From Armatimonadota bacterium (GTDB lineage Bacteria; Armatimonadota; JADLDR01): a DNA stretch of 32,218 bases. The translations under genes were made by a program, and so were the position numbers. The notes below the pieces were generated by a model. It made no database searches and was not told where the DNA came from. It saw only the letters and a list, made by a program, of their open reading frames with translations. The stretch is from assembly GCA_020846535.1 (NCBI GenBank), contig JADLDR010000173.1, positions 1 to 32,218 of the forward strand, read 5' to 3'. This document shows, piece after piece, positions 1 through 8,038 of the stretch (positions are counted from its first letter, which is position 1; every line of letters starts with the position of its first letter).

Positions 1-6
1 GGAAGC

Positions 7-65
7 CTACCGCGAAAGGCACAGACGCTCACATGATTGAGCCTCGGTAGCTGCAAAGTAGCAAT
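7..65 (+). other. possible structured RNA, 5' side cut by window edge
   Basis: Several short complementary arms sit close together: CTACCG at 7-12 with CGGTAG at 45-50, GCTCA at 27-31 with TGAGC at 38-42, and GCTGC with GTAGC around an AAA loop just after. A GAAA tetraloop-like stretch follows the first arm. Pieces such as GACGC and CGGTAGC loosely recall the cyclic-di-GMP-I (GEMM) riboswitch core, but the match is partial. The promoter of the next gene lies downstream of it, so it would not be in that gene's own leader. It could be the 3' end of an upstream feature or chance. Confidence 0.18.
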
Positions 66-97
66 AAGAATGCATCCTGAAAGATGAGAGTAAGGTC

Positions 98-126
98 TTG
101 ACTTTTTATATTATGAGGGGTATAAT
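98..126 (+). promoter_or_regulatory. sigma70-type promoter for the gene at 164
   Basis: TTGACT at 98-103 and a perfect TATAAT at 121-126 are separated by 17 bp, the optimal spacing for housekeeping sigma factors. Transcription would start near 132-134, giving a leader of about 30 nt that contains AGGAGG at 151-156, seven bases before the start codon. The surrounding DNA is AT-rich against a GC-rich background. Confidence 0.75.
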
Positions 127-163
127 AAGAATATCAAAAAATTGCTCTTAAGGAGGCATTGTT

Positions 164-601
164 ATGGTTGTTCTGACAATCCCTAACTTCCGCAGTGATC
201 CGCAAGGGGCAAGATTCGCGGACGTAGTGCAGGACAAGCGCATTAACTTTCAGCATTGGCTCGATTTTTTTAACGATCCTATCCGGCAACTCCGAATGGA
301 GGATTCGGAAACACACCATGATCGTCCGGCACTGGCCGGGGTGATCCGCGAACTGGAACAGCATCCTCATTTCAAGCCTTATCTGGAAAATAATGATGCT
401 CATACGACACAACGCGGAAGGCAGGCCATCGGGGTTATTGTACGTATGATCATGCTGGGTCTGGGATGGCGGAAGACAGGCCGCAAAGGATCCCTTGGGC
501 AACGGGCAACAGTTCCACCCGGCACTACCACACCGGGAGCTTACCACAACGCGAGCGGTCTGTCTCAGTGGTTTACTCGGTCCGAACGCTACGAAATCTA
601 A
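164..601 (+). CDS. hypothetical protein, 145 aa
   Basis: I do not recognise this protein. The start is well supported: AGGAGG at 151-156 lies seven bases upstream of the ATG, behind a near-consensus promoter at 98-126. It has no signal peptide and no clear membrane helix. The N-terminal half is polar with aromatic residues (FQHWLDFFNDPIRQL). Residues 95-110 are hydrophobic then basic (VRMIMLGLGWRKTGRK), followed by a Gly/Thr/Pro-rich stretch. Base composition is visibly less GC-rich than the secretion genes beside it, so it may have been acquired. It stands alone, convergent with the gspD end of the type II secretion operon, with which it shares a hairpin at 659-685. A DNA-binding or mobile-element accessory role is possible but unsupported. 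That it is a real gene is likely; its function is unknown. Confidence 0.65.
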   Translation: MVVLTIPNFRSDPQGARFADVVQDKRINFQHWLDFFNDPIRQLRMEDSETHHDRPALAGVIRELEQHPHFKPYLENNDAHTTQRGRQAIGVIVRMIMLGLGWRKTGRKGSLGQRATVPPGTTTPGAYHNASGLSQWFTRSERYEI

Positions 602-645
602 AAGCCCGGATCGCACGAAAGACAAATTGAAACAAGCAAAATAGC

Positions 646-685
646 TCTAAAAACCAAAGAGGCGGCCCGGTGTGTGGTCCGCCTC
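646..685 (-). terminator. intrinsic terminator of the type II secretion operon, possibly bidirectional
   Basis: GAGGCGG at 659-665 pairs perfectly with CCGCCTC at 679-685 around a 13-nt loop. On the minus strand the hairpin is followed by TTTGGTTTTT, so it fits a rho-independent terminator 39 bases past the gspD stop. On the plus strand it also follows the stop of the gene at 164, with a weaker T-containing tail. Confidence 0.75.
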
Positions 686-723
686 TCCGCTTTACATACT
701 TCGCTTACAACGCCTCCCAACCC

Positions 724-3153
724 TCACGAGGGCTTCTCCTGCTCTGGGCTATCCTGCGGCTTTGTCTCGGGCTGGGCCGGTTCGGGCGCAGGGGCAGGCA
801 GCGCCTTTTTGACTCTTTCCAGTGTTTTTGGCAGGAGCTTTCCTGCGGTTTCCTCGCGGAGGCGGGCGGCCTCCAGAGAGTCGCGCACCACACGAGGGGT
901 CAGGAAGACAAGCAGTTCCGTCTTGTTCTTGGTCGTGCTTCTGGATTTGAAGAGATTGCCCAGGATCGGGATATCGCCCAGCAGGGGCACTTTGTTCACG
1001 GTGGCCGTGATGCCGTTCTTGATGATCCCGCCCAGCACCACCGTTTCCCCGTCCTTCACGCTCACCGTGGTCTGCGCCTCCCGCTGGTTGACCACCGGCG
1101 CGTTGAAGTCCGTATAGCGCACGAAGTCGTTGGCTGTCTGGACGACATCCATCGTCACATAGCCGTTGGAGGTGATGCGGGGCGTCACATTGAGGACGAT
1201 GCCCACATCCAGGAAGGCGTAGTTATAGATGAAGTTTCCGTTGGCGTCCACCCGCTGGTTGGTCACATAGGGAAGGCTCTGGCTGATATTGATCTCCGCG
1301 GTGGCGTTGTTGCTGGTGAAGATACGCGGCGTGCTGAGTACCTCGAACCGGTTATCGCTCTGGAGCGCCTGGAGGAAGACGCTGTAGTCCGCTCCCGAAA
1401 GGGTGTAGCGCAAGCCCTGCGGCTGCTGCGTGTCCGCCCGGAGACCGAAAGATTGGGAGCCGACAGATTTCCCCTTGATGAAATTCCACTCCACCCCCAG
1501 CTTGTTGGTGGCATCCAGGCTCGCTTCCACGATCAGGGTTTCGATCATCACCTGCTCGGGAATCTTATCGAGCTGGGCCAAGACCTGATCCAATATCTCC
1601 TTGTTCTCCGGCGGGGTCACGATGATGACGCTGTTGGTGCTGATGTCCGGAATGACGGTCACCGTGCCGGTCAGGTCGCGGACATTCACCACCCGCCCCG
1701 ATTCATCGAATCCGGTGGCCGCCCGCCCCTGCTGCTGGGGCCGGAAGCCTCCGCCGAAGCCGCCCGGCAACTGGGCCATCTGAATGTCCGGCTCCACCGA
1801 AACGCGGGTCTCCAGTTCTCCTGACTCCGCATCGGGGTCGGCCAGCGAGATATCCATCTCCGACTGGCTGTTTTCATCATCGGCGGCGGCCCGGCTGGCT
1901 GCGCCTGCCGCTGCCGACCTCCCAGACTGGCCGCCGCCTCCGTTAAAGCGGTTCTGATTGTTGCGGTTGTTCCGGCGCTGCTGCGTCTGGTTGCGGTTCC
2001 CGAAGCGCGTTCCCCCCAAGTTCCCGCCGGCTCCCCCGCCCCGCCCGCTGAAGGACTGGTTGAGAAGCTGCGCCACCGCATCGGCGCGGGCGTTCTGGAG
2101 GGTGAGAACAAAAGCGCTGTTCTCGAAGATAACCTCTTTATCCAGCTCCTTGACGACCTGGGTCACCACCTCCAGGTTGTCCTGGGTCGCTGTAACCACC
2201 AGGGAGTTGGTGCGCTGCTCCGCCACCACCGTTCCGAACGCGCCCAGCATCGCCCCGAAGCGCGGCCCGCGCTGGAACCGCTGGTCAATCGGCGTGGAGG
2301 AGGCGCTCATTCCGCCTCTTCCACGCGGGGCGCTGCTGAGGAGAACGTTCTGGAGGATCGGGGCCAGATCGACGGCATTGGCATACTGGAGTGCGAAGAC
2401 CTTGGACTGCTGCGGCTGCTCGGTGGGCTTATCGATCTGTTCGATCAGATCGGCCACCTGATCGAGCTCCCGTCCGGGCGCGTTGACGATCAGCGAGTTG
2501 CTGAAATCGTCCGCAGACGCCTTCACCAGAGAGACGGTGTTGGATGCCCCGCCGCGCCGGCCCCCCCGGCGGAAGCCGCCTCCTGCATTGCTGTCAGGCT
2601 GGGCGGGCTGGGGCTGCCCCGCCTGCGGGGCCTGCGGCAGGGCGAAAACTTCGTTGATGACGCGGGCCACCTGACTGGCGCTGGCGTATTTGACGGTGTA
2701 GACGCGAAGCTGCATCCCATCGCTGCGCCCGCCTCCGGAGCTCATTCCCTCCGGCATTCCCGAAGGCCGGAAACCTCCACCCTGCGGGCGGCTCTGTCCG
2801 GGCCGGATCACCAGGAAATTACCCTCTTTCCGCAAGCCGTAGTTTTTCAATCCCAGCACCGTATCGAGCATGGCGAAGGCATCGGTCAGGGTTTGCTGGC
2901 CGGGGCTTTGAAGGGTGATCGGAAAGTTCAATCCGGGATCTTTGATGATGGCGACCCCGCTGGCCTGGCTCAGCAGCCGGGTCACCGCATCCACGCTCGC
3001 GTTGCGGAAATCGAGGCGGACGCGGGCCTTCGGGTTGAGCTTGAACTGCTCCCAGGCGGGCTTCTCCGGCTGGCGCTGCATCCCAAACTGCCCCCATGCT
3101 GCGGCCTGCACCATCAGCGATATCGCTACCGGGATTAAGAACCGTTTTTTCAT
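724..3153 (-). CDS. gspD: type II secretion system secretin GspD
   Basis: Outer-membrane secretin, the exit channel of the type II secretion system. A signal peptide covers residues 1-21. An N0-like domain spans about 44-120, followed by three ring-forming N domains near 148-240 (N1, interrupted by a Gly/Pro/Gln loop), 250-340 (N2) and 345-530 (N3). The pore domain runs from about 530 (PEQVMIETLIVEASL) to 757 and ends in the secretin signature VPLLGDIPILGNLF (722-735) and LLVFLTPRVV. The C-terminal tail is Pro/Glu/Lys-rich. N3 carries an insert at about 369-485 that is Gly/Asn/Gln/Arg-rich, then acidic, much longer than in model secretins. The gene is last in the operon, one base after the gspC-like gene, and is followed by a terminator hairpin. 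The length of 809 aa is on the long side for GspD because of these low-complexity inserts. Identification is secure. Confidence 0.96.
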   Translation of the reverse strand: MKKRFLIPVAISLMVQAAAWGQFGMQRQPEKPAWEQFKLNPKARVRLDFRNASVDAVTRLLSQASGVAIIKDPGLNFPITLQSPGQQTLTDAFAMLDTVLGLKNYGLRKEGNFLVIRPGQSRPQGGGFRPSGMPEGMSSGGGRSDGMQLRVYTVKYASASQVARVINEVFALPQAPQAGQPQPAQPDSNAGGGFRRGGRRGGASNTVSLVKASADDFSNSLIVNAPGRELDQVADLIEQIDKPTEQPQQSKVFALQYANAVDLAPILQNVLLSSAPRGRGGMSASSTPIDQRFQRGPRFGAMLGAFGTVVAEQRTNSLVVTATQDNLEVVTQVVKELDKEVIFENSAFVLTLQNARADAVAQLLNQSFSGRGGGAGGNLGGTRFGNRNQTQQRRNNRNNQNRFNGGGGQSGRSAAAGAASRAAADDENSQSEMDISLADPDAESGELETRVSVEPDIQMAQLPGGFGGGFRPQQQGRAATGFDESGRVVNVRDLTGTVTVIPDISTNSVIIVTPPENKEILDQVLAQLDKIPEQVMIETLIVEASLDATNKLGVEWNFIKGKSVGSQSFGLRADTQQPQGLRYTLSGADYSVFLQALQSDNRFEVLSTPRIFTSNNATAEINISQSLPYVTNQRVDANGNFIYNYAFLDVGIVLNVTPRITSNGYVTMDVVQTANDFVRYTDFNAPVVNQREAQTTVSVKDGETVVLGGIIKNGITATVNKVPLLGDIPILGNLFKSRSTTKNKTELLVFLTPRVVRDSLEAARLREETAGKLLPKTLERVKKALPAPAPEPAQPETKPQDSPEQEKPS

Positions 3154-3154
3154 C

Positions 3155-3793
3155 TCAGTTCGCTTCTCTTTCTCTGCTCGTGCGGGGCGTTTCCGCCACG
3201 AAAGCTCTGCCTGCCGTCACCGAAGGGAGCCGGGGAACGCCGCCCGGCCCGGGGCCGGGGGGAACCGCAGATCCCGGGCCGCCCGGAACAGGCTCTGCGG
3301 CAGGCTGGGCGAAGGTCAGTCTGGTCTCCTGCCCCAAGGCGTTCAGGAAGATCATCCCATCTTCCTGAATGGCAGCCACGCGCAGGCCGTTCCACCGGTC
3401 GCCGACCCGCAAAAACTGGGATTCCTGTGTCGCCGGATTTTCAATGAGGGCGTTATGCACGCCGTTGACGATATTGACGCCGGTCAGCGACCAGACGCCG
3501 TCCGTTCCCGGCGCGGCGATCCCCTGCGGCAAATCGTTGCCAAGAGCGGCCAGACGTGAAGGTTTTGCCGGGACAACCACAGGCGCGAACGCGTTGCGGC
3601 TCCCGCCCGTGTAGCGGGGAAAGCGGGCGCTCCGGTCCGCTTCCGTGATGCCGTCTGCGTTTCGGACAGCCCTTTGGCGGCTGCGAGGGGCGGATTTCCG
3701 GGCAGGCGGCTCCGGTTCGGTCAGGAGAACGACCGCATAGGCTGCGGTTCCCAGCACCAGGGTATAGACGATAGGCCGGCTGATCTTAACCAC
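3155..3793 (-). CDS. GspC/PilP-like inner-membrane to secretin linker
   Basis: Predicted 212-aa bitopic protein that would connect the inner-membrane platform to the secretin N0 domain. I chose the GTG at 3793 because AGGAG lies just upstream and it overlaps the gspM stop by 8 bases. An upstream ATG at 3838 would add an Arg/Pro-rich leader lying inside gspM. One membrane helix occupies about residues 4-22 (RPIVYTLVLGTAAYAVVLL). After a disordered, Arg/Pro-rich stretch, a beta-rich domain at about 95-165 contains FLRVGDRWNGLRVAAI and MIFLNALGQETRLTF, which fits the homology-region fold of GspC and PilP. No PDZ domain is present, and the last 45 residues are Gly/Pro-rich. Position between gspM and gspD supports the role; sequence similarity alone would be weak. 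Confidence 0.7.
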   Translation of the reverse strand: MVKISRPIVYTLVLGTAAYAVVLLTEPEPPARKSAPRSRQRAVRNADGITEADRSARFPRYTGGSRNAFAPVVVPAKPSRLAALGNDLPQGIAAPGTDGVWSLTGVNIVNGVHNALIENPATQESQFLRVGDRWNGLRVAAIQEDGMIFLNALGQETRLTFAQPAAEPVPGGPGSAVPPGPGPGGVPRLPSVTAGRAFVAETPRTSREREAN

Positions 3794-4349
3794 GAATATC
3801 TCCTGTCTTCGGGGCCTCCTCCGGCGAGGGCGCGGCATAGGCGGACAGGCCCAGGGTGGCGGTCACGGCGCTGCTGGCGGCATCCATCGAAGCCACCTGG
3901 ATGCTTCTCAAAGCCAACTGGCTGCCCCCTCTGTCCAGCGAAGCCGCCACCGCCCGCACCGCTGGGTACGGCCCGGACAACTGGACGCTGAAGGGCAGTT
4001 CCATCACGCCCTCCAGCGCCAGCGGCCTCTGGGGCCGGAATGCCGAAAGATTCACCTTCCGCCGGTTCGCCTCCAGGGTCAGGGCTTGCAGGACGGCGGC
4101 GGTGACAGCTTCCGCATCCCCCCGCCAGAGTCGTGGCCGGACAGCCGCCTCCGTTTTTCCGGCCTGCGCCCGGATATTCTTCAGATCGTCCTCGATCTTT
4201 TTCAGGCTCTTGACTCGGGCCGTGACGATCCCGGCCACGCCCGGCTCGGGCAGCACAAGGGCGTAAGCCAGAGAGAGGATGAATACGATAATAGATATGA
4301 GAACCAGAAGCCCCGGCCCCATCTTTTCCTTCGGCTTCATAGCCATCAT
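3786..4349 (-). CDS. gspM: type II secretion GspM/PilO-like inner-membrane protein
   Basis: A 187-aa bitopic platform protein. A short cytoplasmic start is followed by one membrane helix at about residues 13-33 (GLLVLISIIVFILSLAYALVL). A helical, Lys/Asp-rich coiled-coil-like segment follows at about 45-70. The C-terminal half is a small alpha/beta domain with the PilO/GspM-type pattern (MELPFSVQLSGPYPAVRAVAASL) that normally dimerises with GspL. It overlaps gspL by 4 bases (ATGA) and the following gspC-like gene by 8, so the three are probably translationally coupled. GspM is poorly conserved, so the call rests on topology, size, this motif and gene order. A second and third Met (residues 2 and 4) are possible starts. 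Confidence 0.8.
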   Translation of the reverse strand: MMAMKPKEKMGPGLLVLISIIVFILSLAYALVLPEPGVAGIVTARVKSLKKIEDDLKNIRAQAGKTEAAVRPRLWRGDAEAVTAAVLQALTLEANRRKVNLSAFRPQRPLALEGVMELPFSVQLSGPYPAVRAVAASLDRGGSQLALRSIQVASMDAASSAVTATLGLSAYAAPSPEEAPKTGDIRG

Positions 4350-5692
4350 TGCAGTCCCTCCGATCCGGCAGGCGGCGCTTCTCCGGAAGCCCTGTTCCCC
4401 GTTCCATCTTTGGCCACTTTTCCGGACGTTTTGGCTTTCTTCCCCTTTTTCGGAGGAGCGGGCATGGGGAGGTTGCCGACGCCCAGCGCCGCCACTTGGA
4501 ACTGGACAACCGGCGTCTCCTCGATTCTGGCGCTATTGGCGAACATCAGCCGGGCGTCCCGGAAGCGCGGCGACGACCCCAGGGCAAAGACGAACCGGGC
4601 GACCTCGGCGGAGGAACGGGCCGTGCCGCGCACCTGAATGGCCTTCCCCCGCTCGATATTGAGACCGGTACACCACGCGCCCTGGGGCAGGCTGTCACCG
4701 ACGGCGGCCATTAGGTCGCTGAGCGGCTGAGCGGGCCGGAAGGCCGTTTGCAGCGCCGACTGGACGGCGGACGCTCTCTGCGCCCGGGCGATTTCCGCCT
4801 CCCTGATGGAGCGAAGACGGGTCAGTTTCCGGTTCCATGTCACCGCTCCCCGCCGCGCCATCTGCGCCGCCTCCCTCTGCTCGCTCCATTTCAGGACGGC
4901 CATCAAAGCGGCGGCGATCAGCAGCACGGTCGCCAGCCGGGTTCTCATGGCAGTCTGCCGTTTGGCCTCCTGCGCCCGGTCTTCCGAAAGCTCGAAATGA
5001 AAGGGGGGCGCGTGGTGCAAAAGCATCAGGTCGCTTTCCACAGCCTTCAGAGCGCCCGGCAGCGATAGCTCGCCGTCCGTGAGGAGCGAAAGATTCTCCG
5101 CCCGGGCGGCGGCAAGGGTGCGCTGTATCTCGGTCTCCGGCTCGCTGTCCCGGGGAGCCACGCGGCTGAACCTCAGGATTCCCCCCTGGACGACATCGAG
5201 GGCCGGACCTGCCGGAGTCGTTCTGACCAGCAGGGCGTCTTTCAGCCCGGCGCGTTCCGCCGCAGAGGGAGAACCCAGCGACACCGGCAGGATGCGGCTT
5301 GCCGTCAGCCCGGCCTGCTGCAATTCCGAACGGAGCTGCTTCAGGTCCTCGGAGCGCATGGCGGCCACCAGGGTCAACACGCCCTCCACGTCCCGGTCAC
5401 TCGTTTGAAAAATATCGAAGGCCAGTTGATCGGGCGGTAGAGGAAACAGGCGGGCCAACTGGACGGAAGCGATGCGGCGCAGGTCTTCCGGGGACGCCTT
5501 CGGGAGGCGCACGGCCTTCAGAAAGACCAGGCTGCGCCCTACGCCGACCAGAACCTTCCGATGCTTTTGCAGCGCGCTCCCCAGTTCCGAAAGGCTGCTC
5601 CCTTCCCGGGACTGACCGGTATGGATGTCGACCGCCCGCACGTGGCCGGGTATCCATTCGATATGAATCGGCGATGCCGCTTTCCTGCTCAT
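4346..5692 (-). CDS. gspL: type II secretion GspL (PilM-like + PilN-like in one chain)
   Basis: A 448-aa bitopic protein expected to anchor the GspE ATPase to the membrane platform. Residues 1-235 form an actin-like PilM/GspL cytoplasmic domain (VLVGVGRSLVFLKAVRLP near 47-64, PVSLGSPSAAERAGL near 136). One membrane helix lies at about 252-268 (RLATVLLIAAALMAVLKW). Residues 275-410 form a PilN/GspL periplasmic domain with a coiled-coil start and LSDLMAAVGDSLPQGAWCTGL. Type IV pilus systems split these parts into PilM and PilN, so the single chain supports a true type II system. The C-terminal 35 residues are a Lys/Pro/Gly-rich tail. The start ATG overlaps the gspK stop by 4 bases. Confidence 0.87.
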   Translation of the reverse strand: MSRKAASPIHIEWIPGHVRAVDIHTGQSREGSSLSELGSALQKHRKVLVGVGRSLVFLKAVRLPKASPEDLRRIASVQLARLFPLPPDQLAFDIFQTSDRDVEGVLTLVAAMRSEDLKQLRSELQQAGLTASRILPVSLGSPSAAERAGLKDALLVRTTPAGPALDVVQGGILRFSRVAPRDSEPETEIQRTLAAARAENLSLLTDGELSLPGALKAVESDLMLLHHAPPFHFELSEDRAQEAKRQTAMRTRLATVLLIAAALMAVLKWSEQREAAQMARRGAVTWNRKLTRLRSIREAEIARAQRASAVQSALQTAFRPAQPLSDLMAAVGDSLPQGAWCTGLNIERGKAIQVRGTARSSAEVARFVFALGSSPRFRDARLMFANSARIEETPVVQFQVAALGVGNLPMPAPPKKGKKAKTSGKVAKDGTGNRASGEAPPAGSEGLQ

Positions 5693-6933
5693 GATTCTAA
5701 CGCACCTGCTTCTATCGTCGTTGTTGGCTCCTCATCCCAGTCCCACCAGGCGGGGATGCCGGAATCCGAGAAGCGTTCCCATGCCTGTATCTGCGCCCGG
5801 CCCTCCGTCCACCTCACTGTGACCTCCGCTGCCGCGCCCACTCCGCCGCTCTCCCCGTAGGCCCTCACAATCCAGGTATCGCTGCCGACCGCGCACAGGT
5901 CGGCGATATCGGCCAGCAGCGCCCCGGAAAGGCCGGGAACGGAGGTCAGTTCCCCCAGGCTGCCGAATCCGCTTGCCTGGCGGGAAACGATGGCCTCGGC
6001 GATATCGGAGGTCATCTCCGGCAGCGTCTTCAGCACAGCGGGGAGGGCCGTATTGATATTGATTTTCCCCGCCAGCCTCGTTCCGGCGGAGAAGGCCAGC
6101 GCATCCAGCAAGGGCTGCATGTTCTCCGGGGTCAGGCCGGTTGCGTTCCACAACTGGCGAAAAGAGGTGTAGGGCGCTCCCGCCGCCACCTGAAGGGCGA
6201 GCTGCGGATTGAGCCCGAGCTGCGCCAGGGTTTCCGCACTGACCCCTCCCTGGCCGATATTCACCCGCGCCTCCCCGGTGGCCCGCGTGTTCGGAGCGCC
6301 GCTCGATACGGTGAGTACAGCGGCGAGAGGAAGCGGGTCGCCGTCCTCGTCTTCGAGCGAAGCGGCGGTTGTCAGCGTTTCGTCCGGGGGACGGTAGAGC
6401 ATCCGGGCCGTCCACCCACGGATCAGCAGCAATTCGTTCAGGGTTTCCAGAGAGCCGAGCCGGGCGTTGTAGGGCTGGGCCAGCCCGTTATAATACTCGT
6501 CCTTCGCTCCATCGGGCCGGGCCGTCAGGCCTGTCTCGCGCCAGTCCAGCAGGCTTTCGAGCGGCTCCGTGTCGATGGGCAGAAGCCGGAGATGCTCTTC
6601 GGACGCCTGGTTGATATTGACCAGCGAACCGGCATCGATAATCTCCAGGCGGAAGGCGGCGTCTCCCAGGTTGAACCCCTCGCTGCCGCCGTCCCCCAGC
6701 AAGGCCCACTCATCCTGCAAGGTGACCAGGTTCGGGTCGGCGTTCTCCAGGGCGGCCAGAGCGCGGGCCACCGCGGAGCGCATGGCGATCTCGGCGCGGC
6801 GCTGTCTCAGCCTGTCCTGGGTTTCCTGGAGAGCGGCACGCTGGTCCTGGGTCAGCATCGCCATCAGGGCCATCAGGCAGGCGATCACCACCAGGATTTC
6901 CACCAGGATAAAGCCCTCCCGCCCTTTTTTCAC
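5689..6933 (-). CDS. gspK: type II secretion minor pseudopilin GspK
   Basis: A 414-aa minor pseudopilin expected to cap the pseudopilus tip. It starts with GTG, overlapping the gspJ stop by 4 bases. The prepilin site is KKGREG/FILVE, with Glu at +5, followed by a hydrophobic helix (ILVVIACLMALMAML). The large size and the helix-hairpin-helix-like pieces, INQASEEHLRLLP (about 109-121) and ININTALPAVLKTLP followed by FGSLGELTSVPGL, are typical of GspK and separate it from the smaller pseudopilins. Its place after gspHIJ is the usual order. The last 30 residues are acidic and Trp-rich. Identification is firm. Confidence 0.93.
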   Translation of the reverse strand: MKKGREGFILVEILVVIACLMALMAMLTQDQRAALQETQDRLRQRRAEIAMRSAVARALAALENADPNLVTLQDEWALLGDGGSEGFNLGDAAFRLEIIDAGSLVNINQASEEHLRLLPIDTEPLESLLDWRETGLTARPDGAKDEYYNGLAQPYNARLGSLETLNELLLIRGWTARMLYRPPDETLTTAASLEDEDGDPLPLAAVLTVSSGAPNTRATGEARVNIGQGGVSAETLAQLGLNPQLALQVAAGAPYTSFRQLWNATGLTPENMQPLLDALAFSAGTRLAGKININTALPAVLKTLPEMTSDIAEAIVSRQASGFGSLGELTSVPGLSGALLADIADLCAVGSDTWIVRAYGESGGVGAAAEVTVRWTEGRAQIQAWERFSDSGIPAWWDWDEEPTTTIEAGALES

Positions 6934-7664
6934 AGCCCGCCTCCGGCTGCCGGGTTCCGCTCATCCACATCGCTTGCCGGAAGAGGGACGATCAGAACCC
7001 GGATTTCATCCTCCGCGGCTCCGGTCAGCGCATAATTCACTTTCACGGCGGCGGGCAGTCGCCGCGCTCCGGTTGTGGTGTCCCAGGTATCCACCCACTC
7101 CAGGCCGTCCCAGAACTGGAAGCCGATGCGCTCCACCTCCGGGGCCAGAAGGCGCTCCAGTCCGCCCTGGGCCGGGTCGCCGTCCGAGGGGCGCTGCACT
7201 CGCTCGAACAGGCCCGTCCCTTCGCTGTCGGCCCCCACCGGCGTAATGCCCAGCGACACTTCCGCGATCCCGCCCACCGGCCCGCGGGCAAGGTGCTGGG
7301 CCTCGAAATCGTCCTGGCTCATCCGCGCCGCTATCGGCACATCGGGAGCCACAGTCGTAAAGGTCAGCCGGTCGGCCCCCAGTTCGCCCGTATCGTCCTC
7401 TGTTTCCGCCTGCCCGATAAAATAGGTGGCGGCGTCTTCCGGGGCATCCGACAGTCCGGCCCCCTGGAGCAGTTCCCGGATGCGCTCCTCCATCGCCCCT
7501 GCCCGATCCAGGGCGGCGCTGCGCTCGGTGTGGAGGCGCTGGATATCGATCCCTGCCGCAAAGGCGTAGCCGATGGCCGCCGTCAGGGTCACCAGAATCG
7601 CCAGCACCACGATTAGTTCCAGCAAAGTCACTCCGGAGCGACCCAGGGGCTTCGGGCGTCTCAT
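6930..7664 (-). CDS. gspJ: type II secretion minor pseudopilin GspJ
   Basis: A 244-aa prepilin-like protein. The N-terminus has a basic leader, then the prepilin peptidase site GRSG/VTLLE with Glu at +5, then a hydrophobic helix (LIVVLAILVTLTAAIGYAFAAG). The C-terminal globular domain includes FQFWDGLEWVDTWD, the pattern of GspJ (structurally FYDG..W in many homologues), and PAAVKVNYAL, which matches the 'P..v.v.l' strand near the GspJ end. GspJ forms the tip complex with GspI and GspK, whose genes flank it. It overlaps gspI and gspK by 4 bases each. Confidence 0.9.
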   Translation of the reverse strand: MRRPKPLGRSGVTLLELIVVLAILVTLTAAIGYAFAAGIDIQRLHTERSAALDRAGAMEERIRELLQGAGLSDAPEDAATYFIGQAETEDDTGELGADRLTFTTVAPDVPIAARMSQDDFEAQHLARGPVGGIAEVSLGITPVGADSEGTGLFERVQRPSDGDPAQGGLERLLAPEVERIGFQFWDGLEWVDTWDTTTGARRLPAAVKVNYALTGAAEDEIRVLIVPLPASDVDERNPAAGGGL

Positions 7665-8038
7665 GGCTGGCCGCTCCCCTGGGTGGGCCTGGCATAAATC
7701 AGGCCGCTCAAAGACTGCGAAACTTCGCCCTGGGAAGCGGTTACCGTCACATACGATACGTTCGCCACCTCGCTATCCGGCTGGATATCCGCTGTCCAGG
7801 CGATATCCGGATAGCCCTGTTCCGTGAAATCGCCACTGTCCTCCGCCGCATTCGTCTGCGCCTCCACGACCAGCTCGTTCATTCTCTGGAAAGCCAGCTT
7901 TTGCAGCAGGTCGGCTTTCTGCGCCTTGATGTCCGCAAGGGAGATCGCGCGGATGCCGCCCATCACGCCGACCAGAGCCACCGAAACCAGCAACACGCTG
8001 ACCAGCACTTCGATTAATGTAAAACCACGCCTACCCAC
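7661..8038 (-). CDS. gspI: type II secretion minor pseudopilin GspI
   Basis: A 125-aa pseudopilin. The start is GTG at 8038, overlapping the gspH stop by 8 bases. The leader is only five residues (MGRRG), cut before FTLIE, with Glu at +5 and a hydrophobic helix (VLVSVLLVSVALVGVMGGIRAI). The following helix, including LLQKLAFQRMNELVVEAQ, is typical of the GspI/PilV type. Size and position between gspH and gspJ support GspI rather than a generic PilV. Confidence 0.87.
   Translation of the reverse strand: MGRRGFTLIEVLVSVLLVSVALVGVMGGIRAISLADIKAQKADLLQKLAFQRMNELVVEAQTNAAEDSGDFTEQGYPDIAWTADIQPDSEVANVSYVTVTASQGEVSQSLSGLIYARPTQGSGQP

Noticed and set aside
134..625. Minus-strand 163-codon frame opposite the gene at 164
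   Set aside because: Ends inside the promoter region of the plus-strand gene, has no ribosome binding site and no recognisable pattern.
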